NCBI RefSeq assembly: GCF_900104095.1
Contig: NZ_FNJO01000003.1
Span: 477,356 to 541,355 of the forward strand
Direction of reading: 5' to 3'
DNA: 64,000 nucleotides
From: Ralstonia sp. 25mfcol4.1
GTDB lineage: Bacteria; Pseudomonadota; Gammaproteobacteria; Burkholderiales; Burkholderiaceae
Within the stretch, counting starts at the first letter, position 1, and each line of letters starts with the position of its first letter. Below are positions 47,408-55,227 of the stretch, in pieces. A program made the translations under genes and the position numbers. The notes below the pieces were generated by a model, which was not told where the DNA came from, did no database searches, and saw only the letters and a program-made list of their open reading frames with translations.

Positions 47408-48463
47408 TCAGGGCCTGACCTCGTACACGAGGTTGAATGGCGTCTGCGCCGCGCGCCGGAAGCTATGGAAGCCGCCCTGCTCCGCCACGCCGCGCATGCG
47501 CGCCTCGCCCGCCTGGGCGCCCAGGCACATCGCCCCTTCCTGCGCACGCGACCCCGGCGTGCAGATGAACGTCGACGCCGAATAGAACACGCGCCCCACG
47601 GGGTTCAGGTTGTCCTGCAGGGTGTCGTTGGCAAACGGCTCGACGATCATCCAGCAGCCGTCCGGCTTCAGGGCGTCCCGGATATGGCGCGCGGCACCCA
47701 CCGGATCGCCCATGTCGTGCAGGCAGTCGAATACCGTCACCAGGTCGTAGCCGGTACCCGGGAAGTCCTTGGCCGACGCCACCTCGAAGGTCACGCGGTC
47801 GCCCACGCCGGCGCGGCGCGCGGCGTCGGCGGCATGCCGGATCGACGGCTCGTGGTAGTCGAAACCGCGAAACCTGGCCAGCGGGAAGGCCTGCGCCATG
47901 ATGATCGTCGAAGCGCCATGGCCACAGCCCACATCGGCCACGGTGGCCCCGGCCGCCAGCCTGGCTTCCATGCCCGCCATCGACGGAATCCACTTGCTGA
48001 CCAGGTGCGCGGCATAGCCGGGCCGGAAGAACCGCTCAGTGCCATGGAACAGGGCAGGATCGTGCTCGTGCCAGCCCAGGCCACGCCCATTGCGGAAAAT
48101 ATCGATCATCTTCGGGATGGCGCGAAATTGCGCCACGGCAATCTGGAACGCCCCCGGAATGAAGGCGGGACTGCCCTCCTGCGCCAGCGCGAAGGCCTGC
48201 TCTTCGGTCAGCGAGAACATGTCGGTGGCCGCATCGTATTCGACGTAGCCGCTGGCGGCCTGCGCCGACAGCCATTCGCGCAGGTAGCGCGGGTCGGTGC
48301 GCGTTTTTTCGGCCAGCGTGGCCGCCGTCATCGGCTTTTCCGCCATGGCCTTGTACAGGCCCAGCTCGTCGCCCACCACCACCGTCGCCGCGTGCATCAC
48401 GGCGCCAAGATCATGGACGAACCGCTCCATGAAGGCGTTCAGCTTTTTTTCATCGACAGACAT
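47408..48463 (-). CDS. Class I SAM-dependent methyltransferase with N-terminal winged-helix domain
   Basis: A 351-residue protein. Residues about 15-95 form a winged-helix dimerisation domain (ELGLYKAMAEKPMTAATLAEKT ...), and the Rossmann methyltransferase domain begins at VADVGCGHGAST (175-186, motif I). The arrangement resembles the mycobacterial Rv2258c type and small-molecule O-methyltransferases. The substrate is unknown. The ATG 48463 has GGGAGGT 7 bases upstream, so translation is probably strong. Confidence 0.85.
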   Translation of the reverse strand: MSVDEKKLNAFMERFVHDLGAVMHAATVVVGDELGLYKAMAEKPMTAATLAEKTRTDPRYLREWLSAQAASGYVEYDAATDMFSLTEEQAFALAQEGSPAFIPGAFQIAVAQFRAIPKMIDIFRNGRGLGWHEHDPALFHGTERFFRPGYAAHLVSKWIPSMAGMEARLAAGATVADVGCGHGASTIIMAQAFPLARFRGFDYHEPSIRHAADAARRAGVGDRVTFEVASAKDFPGTGYDLVTVFDCLHDMGDPVGAARHIRDALKPDGCWMIVEPFANDTLQDNLNPVGRVFYSASTFICTPGSRAQEGAMCLGAQAGEARMRGVAEQGGFHSFRRAAQTPFNLVYEVRP

Positions 48464-48572
48464 GATCGGCACCTCCCCTGCTTCGCTTTTCTTCGATGCG
48501 CGCGGCAGCACGCAATACCAATATAGGCAGCAGGGGCACTCTGCATATGCTTAAATCTGTTGCACCTGTCGC

Positions 48573-48601
48573 TTGCCAGCGCCGTGGAAACGCGCTATAA
48601 A
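48573..48601 (+). promoter_or_regulatory. Probable promoter of the aroG leader transcript
   Basis: TTGCCA (48573-48578) and TATAAA (48596-48601) with a 17-base spacer make the best sigma-70 promoter in the 470-base gap between the methyltransferase and aroG. Transcription would start near 48608 and pass through the leader peptide and attenuator. Confidence 0.6.
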
Positions 48602-48752
48602 GATGCTTCGTTGTCGCGCGGGCGGCGACCGCATCCCGCAGTTTTCCGGATTGCGGCGCAATAAAATGCCCAGCTCTCTCGCGCCGCAGCATAAACTTCA
48701 CGCATCCGCGTAAAACCGACACAAGCTCGCTACAGCCGATCCGATTTCCGCC

Positions 48753-48824
48753 ATGTCCGCCAAGTTTTATTTTTACTTCTTTTGGCATCTCACACCGCTG
48801 GCGGATAGAGAGGGACAGCTGTAG
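48753..48824 (+). CDS. Aromatic leader peptide of the aroG attenuator (23 aa)
   Basis: The peptide reads MSAKFYFYFFWHLTPLADRE plus GQL. Codons 5-11 are Phe-Tyr-Phe-Tyr-Phe-Phe-Trp, seven aromatic residues in a row, immediately upstream of an aromatic-pathway gene. This is the hallmark of ribosome-mediated attenuation. The RNA segments that would be freed or covered by a ribosome stalled on these codons are complementary to the terminator. A weak point is the lack of an obvious Shine-Dalgarno sequence before the ATG. Confidence 0.8.
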   Translation: MSAKFYFYFFWHLTPLADREGQL

Positions 48825-48871
48825 GCAACCCCGAATACAAAAAGACCGCCAGCGAACCTGGCGGTTTTTTT
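48756..48871 (+). promoter_or_regulatory. Transcription attenuator upstream of aroG
   Basis: Four segments can pair in alternative ways. Segment 1 is TCCGCCA (48756-48762). Segment 2 is CGCTGGCGGA (48796-48805). Segment 3 is CCGCCAGCG (48846-48854). Segment 4 is CTGGCGGT (48858-48865). 1:2 and 3:4 give protector plus terminator, with seven Ts at 48865-48871; 2:3 gives an antiterminator with 9 bp. A ribosome stalled at the aromatic codons (48765-48785) would cover segment 1 and leave segment 2 free, allowing read-through; one reaching the stop at 48822 would cover segment 2 and allow termination. Confidence 0.82.
48845..48871 (+). terminator. Rho-independent terminator within the aroG leader
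   Basis: An 8-bp stem ACCGCCAG / CTGGCGGT with a CGAAC loop and a 7-T tract, 65 bases before aroG. A terminator between a promoter and its gene only makes sense if it is conditional. Confidence 0.88.
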
Positions 48872-48935
48872 ATGCCCGCCGGTCGCCACGCAGAACCCCA
48901 ACCAGACCCACGACCTCACAAGACCCGGAGCCATC

Positions 48936-50015
48936 ATGCTGAAGAACACCGACGACCTGCGTATTCGAGAACTCAAGGAACTGCTGCCGCCCGCGCACCT
49001 GATCCGCGAGTTCGCCTGCTCCGAGGCGGCGTCCGACGTGATCTACGGCGCCCGTCAGGCCATGCACCGCATCCTGCATGGCATGGATGACCGCCTGATC
49101 GTCATCATTGGACCGTGCTCGATCCATGACACGCGCGCGGCCCTGGAATACGCCAACCTGCTCAAGGTGCAGCGCGACCGCTTCGCGGGCGAGCTGGAGG
49201 TCGTCATGCGCGTCTATTTCGAAAAGCCGCGCACCACGGTGGGCTGGAAGGGGCTGATCAACGATCCGCACATGGACGGCAGCTTCAAGATCAACGACGG
49301 CCTGCGCACCGCACGCGAAGTGCTGCTGAACATCAGCGAAATGGGTGTGCCGACGGGCACCGAGTACCTGGACATGATCAGCCCGCAATATATTGCCGAC
49401 CTGGTCAGCTGGGGCGCCATCGGTGCCCGCACCACGGAATCGCAGGTGCACCGCGAACTGGCGTCGGGTCTGTCTTGCCCGGTCGGCTTCAAGAACGGCA
49501 CCGACGGCAACGTGAAGATCGCCGTCGATGCGATCAAGGCCGCCTCGCAGCCGCACCATTTCCTGTCGGTGACCAAGGGCGGCCACTCGGCCATCGTGTC
49601 GACGTCCGGCAATGAGGACTGCCACATCATCCTGCGCGGCGGCAAGACGCCGAACTACGACGCCGCCAGCGTGGCGGAAGCCTGCGATGCCATCTCGAAG
49701 GCCGGCCTGGCCGCGCGCCTGATGATCGATGCCTCGCACGCCAACAGCAGCAAGAAGCATGAAAACCAGTTGCCGGTCTGCGAGGACATCGGCCGCCAGG
49801 TGGCTGGCGGCGACCAGCGCATCATCGGCGTCATGGTGGAATCGCACCTGGTGGCCGGCCGCCAGGACCACGTCCAGGGCACGCCGGTGGAAAACCTGAC
49901 CTATGGCCAGTCGGTCACCGACGCCTGCATCGGCTGGGACGATTCGCTGTCGATCCTGGAAACGCTGTCCAATGCAGTGAAGCAGCGCCGCCTGGCCACG
50001 GGCAGCGGCAACTGA
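48936..50015 (+). CDS. aroG: 3-deoxy-7-phosphoheptulonate synthase (DAHP synthase, class I)
   Basis: A 359-residue AroF/G/H-type enzyme joining phosphoenolpyruvate and erythrose 4-phosphate, the first step of aromatic amino acid synthesis. Signatures are IIGPCSIHD (about 53-61), KPRTTVGWKG (about 97-106) and the Mn-binding motifs DASHAN and the C-terminal Glu/Asp. GGAG lies 7 bases before the ATG. Which amino acid inhibits the enzyme cannot be read from sequence, but the leader upstream suggests that Phe, Tyr and Trp all influence expression. Confidence 0.96.
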   Translation: MLKNTDDLRIRELKELLPPAHLIREFACSEAASDVIYGARQAMHRILHGMDDRLIVIIGPCSIHDTRAALEYANLLKVQRDRFAGELEVVMRVYFEKPRTTVGWKGLINDPHMDGSFKINDGLRTAREVLLNISEMGVPTGTEYLDMISPQYIADLVSWGAIGARTTESQVHRELASGLSCPVGFKNGTDGNVKIAVDAIKAASQPHHFLSVTKGGHSAIVSTSGNEDCHIILRGGKTPNYDAASVAEACDAISKAGLAARLMIDASHANSSKKHENQLPVCEDIGRQVAGGDQRIIGVMVESHLVAGRQDHVQGTPVENLTYGQSVTDACIGWDDSLSILETLSNAVKQRRLATGSGN

Positions 50016-50035
50016 TTGGCTGTTATGCGATAAGG

Positions 50036-50068
50036 AACAACGCCGACCCTCGGGTCGGCGTTGTTTTT
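50036..50068 (+). terminator. Terminator of aroG
   Basis: AACAACGCCGACCC TC GGGTCGGCGTTGTT: a 14-bp perfect stem followed by TTTT. Confidence 0.93.
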
Positions 50069-50085
50069 TGATCACCGCACCCAAC

Positions 50086-50108
50086 AAAAAACCGCCCCGG
50101 AGGGCGGC
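50086..50108 (-). terminator. Terminator of the cytochrome c genes
   Basis: On the minus strand, GCCGCCC TCCG GGGCGGT is followed by a T-run, 32 bases after the second cytochrome stop. Confidence 0.85.
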
Positions 50109-50139
50109 TTTCGGTGGGGCGACGGCAACGTGCCGGCGC

Positions 50140-50538
50140 TTACTTCTTCAGCACCAGGTCGCCCTTCAGCGAACCGATATAGGCGGCGATGTCCTTCAGT
50201 TCGGCGTGCGTGAACGGACGCGGCTTGCCGTCCTTGCCGGTCACGGCGGGGTTGCTGTTCACCTGGCCGGCCATGATGGCATTGGTGCGGCCCACCAGCG
50301 GGTTGCCGCTGACCTGGTAGGACGCCAGCGCGTGATAGAGGTAGTCCGGATGCTGGCCAGCCAGCTTCGGATAGTCGGGCGAGATCGGCGCGTTCAGGTC
50401 CTTGCCGTGGCAGGCCACGCAGCCGCCCTTTTCCACCAGCGCCTTGCCGGCCGCGATATCGGCCGCCGAGGCCGACATGGCAGTAACGCCAAGCGCCATG
50501 GCACCCAGCACGAACGAAACAGCTTTCAGCATCTTCAT
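50140..50538 (-). CDS. Monohaem cytochrome c, class I
   Basis: A 132-residue periplasmic cytochrome. The signal peptide is 1-25 (ending AMSASAA), the haem motif CVACH lies near residue 40-44, and the distal Met is in the AIMAGQV region near 89. It follows a second cytochrome gene by 13 bases, so the pair is cotranscribed. Together they look like the two halves of a dihaem cytochrome c4 and probably donate electrons to a terminal oxidase. Confidence 0.88.
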   Translation of the reverse strand: MKMLKAVSFVLGAMALGVTAMSASAADIAAGKALVEKGGCVACHGKDLNAPISPDYPKLAGQHPDYLYHALASYQVSGNPLVGRTNAIMAGQVNSNPAVTGKDGKPRPFTHAELKDIAAYIGSLKGDLVLKK

Positions 50539-50551
50539 GATCAGGGGCCTT

Positions 50552-50896
50552 TTACTTGAGCGGATTGTTCTGCGTGTCGCCCTTCTGCTGCGAGTAGTAC
50601 GCAGCCACGGCGGCGATGTCCTTGTCGGACAGGCTGTCGGCAATCCCCCGCATGGTCGGATGCTTGCGATCACCCTTCTTGTAGCCGTGCAGCGCATTCT
50701 CGATGTATTTGGCGCTCTGCCCGCCAAGCATGGGCACCTGATAGACCTCGGGGAACGACGCACGATAACCCGGAATGCCATGGCAGCCGATGCACATGGC
50801 CACTTTGTCGCGGGCGGTGTCGACATTGCCCTTGTCCTGGGCATGCGCTGCCGTTGCGGCCGCGCCCAACACTACCATCGTGAGGAGCTTTTTCAT
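50552..50896 (-). CDS. Monohaem cytochrome c, class I
   Basis: A 114-residue periplasmic cytochrome. The signal peptide is 1-19 (MKKLLTMVVLGAAATAAHA), the haem motif CIGCH lies at about residues 35-39, and the axial Met is in HPTMRGIAD near 82. It is first of a two-gene cytochrome operon. Confidence 0.88.
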   Translation of the reverse strand: MKKLLTMVVLGAAATAAHAQDKGNVDTARDKVAMCIGCHGIPGYRASFPEVYQVPMLGGQSAKYIENALHGYKKGDRKHPTMRGIADSLSDKDIAAVAAYYSQQKGDTQNNPLK

Positions 50897-51401
50897 TTTC
50901 GTAGCTGATTGGGAAGTGTTAAACCGCGTGTGACCTGCCCCTGCTGGGGCGCCAGACGGCGTGCTACGAATGGGGATGGGGAGCGGATTGCCGGAGATCT
51001 GCCACGGGCGAAGCCGGTCAGACAAAGGCGCAGCCGGGGCGATATGCTGATGTGCCGCGGTGCTCTAACACCATTCTGCAACCATCTCGCGCTGTTGCCG
51101 CCTCCCGGTGATCTGCCATGTCTCTGGTGACAGAACTGCCGGGCGTGAGGAGGATATTGACTGGGGGCGCGTCAAACCGGCGCATTGTACCGCAGCGTGC
51201 ACGCGCCAGTCCACGGCGCGCGCCTTGGGGTGAGCCCCACTGAACGCGAATGTCGATCTGCTCTTATACTGGCCCATTCCGGCCGAATTTCGGGTTGTTG
51301 CCGCCCGTTGTTGCAGGATTTCGGCCCAGCCGGTTGTTGTTTCCCATTGTCATTCGACCGGCCTGCCTGGCAGGCCGGCAGCGATACACCCAGGTTGCCT
51401 C
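50897..51401. other. 505-base intergenic region
   Basis: No gene supported. It holds divergent promoters for the cytochrome pair and moxR, several GGTTGTTG-like direct repeats around 51293-51340, and a perfect palindrome just before moxR (listed separately). Confidence 0.6.
51358..51378. repeat. Perfect 10-bp inverted repeat before moxR
   Basis: CCGGCCTGCC T GGCAGGCCGG lies 24-44 bases upstream of the moxR ATG, with no T-tract. It is either an operator or a stable 5'-UTR hairpin that could limit ribosome access. Confidence 0.7.
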
Positions 51402-52280
51402 ATGTCCACCTCCGCCAACGCCAATCCGTCCCAGCAGGTCAAGTTCGAAGGTAGCGCCCAGTATGTGGCCACCGACGACCTGAAGCTGGCCGTCAACGCC
51501 GCGCGCACGCTGCAGCGCCCGCTGCTGATCAAGGGCGAGCCCGGCACCGGCAAGACCATGCTGGCCGAGGAAGTGGCCGCCGCGCTGGGCATGCCGCTGC
51601 TGCAGTGGCACATCAAGTCGACCACCAAGGCCCAGCAGGGCCTGTACGAATACGATGCGGTGTCGCGCCTGCGCGACTCCCAGCTTGGCGACGACCGCGT
51701 CCACGACATCAAGAACTACATCGTCAAGGGCGTGCTGTGGCAGGCCTTCGAAGCCGAGCAGCCCGTGGTGCTGCTGATCGACGAGATCGACAAGGCCGAC
51801 ATCGAATTCCCGAACGACCTGCTGCGCGAACTGGACCGCATGGAGTTCTACGTCTACGAGACGCGCGAACTGATCAAGGCCCGCCATCGTCCGCTGGTCA
51901 TCATCACGTCGAACAACGAAAAGGAACTGCCCGACGCCTTCCTGCGCCGCTGCTTCTTCCACTACATCAAGTTCCCCGACGCCGAAACGATGCAGCAGAT
52001 CGTTGACGTCCACTACCCCGGCATCAAGCGCGAGCTGGTGGCCGCGGCGCTGGAGGCGTTCTACGAAATGCGCAACCTGCCGGGCCTGAAGAAGAAACCC
52101 AGCACGTCGGAACTGATCGACTGGCTCAAGCTGCTGATGGCCGAGGACATCCCCGCCGAGGCGCTGCGCAACCCCGACCGCAAGGCTTCCATTCCGCCGT
52201 TGCATGGCGCTTTGCTTAAAAACGAGCAAGACGTGCACCTGTTCGAGCGCCTGGTGTTCATGAACCGCGCCAACCGCTGA
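51402..52280 (+). CDS. MoxR-family AAA+ ATPase
   Basis: A 292-residue AAA+ protein. Walker A GEPGTGKT is at 45-52, Walker B VVLLIDEIDKAD near 122-133, and sensor 1 ITSNNEKELPDAF near 168. MoxR ATPases act as chaperones for metal-cofactor or complex maturation together with a von Willebrand A partner, which is encoded two genes downstream (CoxE-like). Confidence 0.92.
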   Translation: MSTSANANPSQQVKFEGSAQYVATDDLKLAVNAARTLQRPLLIKGEPGTGKTMLAEEVAAALGMPLLQWHIKSTTKAQQGLYEYDAVSRLRDSQLGDDRVHDIKNYIVKGVLWQAFEAEQPVVLLIDEIDKADIEFPNDLLRELDRMEFYVYETRELIKARHRPLVIITSNNEKELPDAFLRRCFFHYIKFPDAETMQQIVDVHYPGIKRELVAAALEAFYEMRNLPGLKKKPSTSELIDWLKLLMAEDIPAEALRNPDRKASIPPLHGALLKNEQDVHLFERLVFMNRANR

Positions 52281-52293
52281 TCAAAATAGGCGA

Positions 52294-52893
52294 ATGACGA
52301 TGACGAAGTTCGTCCAGCCGGTCACGCTGACCGGGCAACACGCCACGCTGGCGCCGCTGGCGGCCGAACACCTGCCCGGCCTGCGCGAGGCCGCCGCCGA
52401 CGGCGAACTGTTCCGCCTGTGGTACACCAGCGTGCCCACGCCAGAGGGCATGGCCGCCGAGATCGAGCGCCGCCTGGGCCTGCAGGCACAGGATTCGATG
52501 CAGCCGTTCACCGTGCTCGATGCCGATGGCCGCGTGGCCGGCATGACCACGTACATGAATATCGACGGCAAGAATCGCCGAGTCGAAATCGGCTCCACGT
52601 GGTACGCCAAGCGCGTGCAACGTACCGCGCTCAACACCGAGTGCAAGCTGATGCTGCTGCGCCATGCGTTCGAGACGCTCGACTGCATCGCCGTGGAATT
52701 CCGCACGCACTGGATGAACCACCAGAGCCGCGCGGCCATCGCGCGCCTGGGCGCCAAGCAGGACGGCGTGCTGCGCAACCATCTGCGCATGCCCGATGGA
52801 TCGTTACGCGACACGGTGGTCTTCTCGATCATCGCCAGCGAATGGCCCACGGTGCGCGCGCATCTGCAATTCCAGCTCGAACGCCCGCGTTGA
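52294..52893 (+). CDS. GNAT-family N-acetyltransferase (RimJ/RimL-like)
   Basis: A 199-residue acetyltransferase with a GNAT fold: TWYAKRVQRTALNTECK (about 109-125) is the acetyl-CoA-binding segment and the C-terminal beta-strands are conserved. The 13-base gaps to moxR and the CoxE gene place it in the same operon. RimJ-like enzymes acetylate protein N-termini; the target is unknown. Confidence 0.85.
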   Translation: MTMTKFVQPVTLTGQHATLAPLAAEHLPGLREAAADGELFRLWYTSVPTPEGMAAEIERRLGLQAQDSMQPFTVLDADGRVAGMTTYMNIDGKNRRVEIGSTWYAKRVQRTALNTECKLMLLRHAFETLDCIAVEFRTHWMNHQSRAAIARLGAKQDGVLRNHLRMPDGSLRDTVVFSIIASEWPTVRAHLQFQLERPR

Positions 52894-52906
52894 TCGGAGT
52901 CAAGCC

Positions 52907-54082
52907 ATGCTGATCGACTTTTTCTTCTCGCTGCGCCACGCCAAGCTGCCGGTATCGGTCAAGGAATACCTGACCATGCTCGAAGCCCTGCGCGCGCAGG
53001 TCATTTCGCCGTCGATCGACGAGTTCTACTACCTGTCCCGCATGACGCTGGTCAAGGACGAGAAGCACTTCGACAAGTTCGACCAGACCTTCGCCGCCTA
53101 CTTCAAGGGCGTGGAAAGCCTGGTGGACTGGAAGAGCGACATCCCGCTGGACTGGCTGCAGAAGACGCTGGAGCGGGAGCTGTCCGCCGAGGAAAAGGCC
53201 AGGATCGAGGCCATGGGCGGGCTCGACAAGCTGATGGAGCGCCTGAAGCAACTGCTGGAAGAGCAGAAGGAAAAGCACGAAGGCGGCAACAAGTGGATCG
53301 GCACCGGCGGCACATCGCCGTTTGGCCATGGCGGCTACAACCCGGAGGGCATCCGCATCGGCGGGCCGTCCAAGGGCAACCGCACCGCGATCAAGGTCTG
53401 GGAATCGCGCGCCTACAAGGACTACGACGACCAGGTGGAACTGGGCACGCGCAACATCAAGGTGGCGCTGCGCCGCCTGCGCCGGTTTGCCCGAGAGGGC
53501 GCCGATACCGAGCTGGACCTCGACGACACCATCCATTCCACGGCGGCCAACGCCGGCATGCTCGACATCAAGCTGCGGCCCGAGCGCCACAACAAGGTCA
53601 AGGTGCTGATGCTGATGGATGTGGGCGGCTCGATGGACGACCACATCAAGCGCGTGGAAGAGCTGTTCTCGGCCACCAAGACCGAGTTCAAGCACCTGGA
53701 GTACTACTACTTCCACAACTGCCTGTACGACTACGTGTGGAAGAACAACCGGCGCCGCCACGCGGAAAAGATCGCCACGTGGGATCTGATTCACAAGTAC
53801 ACGCCGGACTACAAGGTGATCTTTGTCGGCGACGCGACGATGAGCCCTTACGAAATCCTGCAGCCCGGCGGCTCGGTCGAGTACAACAATCCCGAAGCCG
53901 GCGCGGTCTGGCTCAATCGCATGATCGAGCAGTTTCCGCGCTTCGTCTGGCTCAACCCCGAGCCGGAAGGCCTGTGGCAGTACCGCCAGTCGATCACGGT
54001 CATCAACCAGATCATGAAGAACCGCATGTATCCGGTAACGCTGGCGGGGCTGGAAGAAGCGATGAAGGTGCTGTCGAAGTAA
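52907..54082 (+). CDS. CoxE-like von Willebrand factor A protein
   Basis: A 391-residue protein of the VWA/CoxE family that partners with MoxR ATPases. The N-terminal helical half (1-150) is followed by a Gly-rich linker (GGYNPEGIRIGG), then the VWA domain. Its MIDAS loop is Asp238-Val-Gly-Gly-Ser242, that is DxGxS rather than DxSxS, usual for this subfamily. A GGAG ribosome site precedes ATG 52907, 13 bases after the acetyltransferase. Confidence 0.88.
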   Translation: MLIDFFFSLRHAKLPVSVKEYLTMLEALRAQVISPSIDEFYYLSRMTLVKDEKHFDKFDQTFAAYFKGVESLVDWKSDIPLDWLQKTLERELSAEEKARIEAMGGLDKLMERLKQLLEEQKEKHEGGNKWIGTGGTSPFGHGGYNPEGIRIGGPSKGNRTAIKVWESRAYKDYDDQVELGTRNIKVALRRLRRFAREGADTELDLDDTIHSTAANAGMLDIKLRPERHNKVKVLMLMDVGGSMDDHIKRVEELFSATKTEFKHLEYYYFHNCLYDYVWKNNRRRHAEKIATWDLIHKYTPDYKVIFVGDATMSPYEILQPGGSVEYNNPEAGAVWLNRMIEQFPRFVWLNPEPEGLWQYRQSITVINQIMKNRMYPVTLAGLEEAMKVLSK

Positions 54083-54111
54083 CTGGCCGGTGCCGGGGCG
54101 CGGCCGGCCGG

Positions 54112-55014
54112 TCACGCCACCACGTCAACGCCTTCCATCAGCCATTTCCGGAACGTCAGCAAGGCCGGCAGGTGGGCCTTCTGCTCCGGATAGCACAGGT
54201 AGTAGCCTTTCCTGGCCAGCACGCGCGCCGGATGGGCCACGATCAGCGTGCCGGTGGCCAGTTCCTCCTCGATCAGGCAACGCGGGATCAGCGCAATCCC
54301 CAGTCCGGACATGGCCGCCTGCGTCAGCAGCGTGAACTGGTCGAAACGCGCGCCGCTCCACGCCTGCCTCGTCGATACACCGAGTTCCGACAGCCAGTCG
54401 GGCCATGCCTCCGGCACGGTCGTATGGTGCAGCAGTGGATATTTGAGCAGCGCCGCGGGCGTCCTGGCCACGCCATCGGGTTCGTGTACGAGCAGCCCGG
54501 GCCGGCAGACCGGCAGCACCTCGCGGCCGGTCATGTAATCGGCCAGGCTGCCCGGCCAGACGCCGTCGCCAAAGCGGATGGCCGCGTCCAGATCGGGCTG
54601 GGAAAAGTCGTAGCCCTGCGCATGGGGCACGAATTCGAGCGTGACCTCCGGATGCCTGGCGAAGAACTGCGGCAGCCTCGGAATCAGCCACTTCGCACCG
54701 AGCGTGGGCATGCTGGCGATATGCAGGATGCCGCCGCGCCCCTGGCGTGCGATCAGTTCCACGCTGGCGGCTTCGATCTCCCCCAGACTGGGCCCGATGC
54801 GCTCCAGATAGCGCGTGCCCGCTGCGGTCAGCAATAGCCGCTGGCGCACCCGCTCGAACAGCTCCACGCCCAGGAACGCCTCCAGGCTCCGTACCTGCTT
54901 GCTGACCGCACCCTGCGTCACATGCAGTTCGCGCGCCGCCACCGTGAAACTGCTATGGCGAGCCGCCGCCTCGAAGGCCATCAACTCGGTCATCGACGGA
55001 CACAAGCGCCGCAT
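54112..55014 (-). CDS. LysR-family regulator (GcvA-like)
   Basis: A 300-residue regulator. The winged HTH (FEAAARHSSFTVAARELHVTQGAVSKQV, residues about 14-41) is followed by the LysR substrate-binding domain (about 90-295). It is divergent from the Bug receptor and hydrolase genes, which are its likely targets. The gap contains a perfect 14-bp tandem repeat. Confidence 0.9.
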   Translation of the reverse strand: MRRLCPSMTELMAFEAAARHSSFTVAARELHVTQGAVSKQVRSLEAFLGVELFERVRQRLLLTAAGTRYLERIGPSLGEIEAASVELIARQGRGGILHIASMPTLGAKWLIPRLPQFFARHPEVTLEFVPHAQGYDFSQPDLDAAIRFGDGVWPGSLADYMTGREVLPVCRPGLLVHEPDGVARTPAALLKYPLLHHTTVPEAWPDWLSELGVSTRQAWSGARFDQFTLLTQAAMSGLGIALIPRCLIEEELATGTLIVAHPARVLARKGYYLCYPEQKAHLPALLTFRKWLMEGVDVVA

Positions 55015-55124
55015 ACCGCACCCCTTACTTCAATACCAAATGGAATGAGCTAGGGATTTTAAATCGTTTGCTACGAAGTTGCATTGGCGCGCAGAATCAG
55101 GACGCACGATTTTTGCATTGCCCC

Positions 55125-55152
55125 TTGGTTTGCACGCATTGGTTTGCACGCA
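55125..55152. repeat. Tandem 14-bp direct repeat in the LysR-Bug intergenic region
   Basis: TTGGTTTGCACGCA occurs twice back to back (55125-55138 and 55139-55152), about 75 bases before the Bug gene. It may be a LysR binding site on one face of the helix or a recent slippage event. Confidence 0.75.
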
Positions 55153-55227
55153 CTCGAGGTTTCAAATCAGGTCCGCAGAGACCGGCCTCTCTCTCCTTTC
55201 CCTTATCTTTTGACCGGAATCCTTTCG

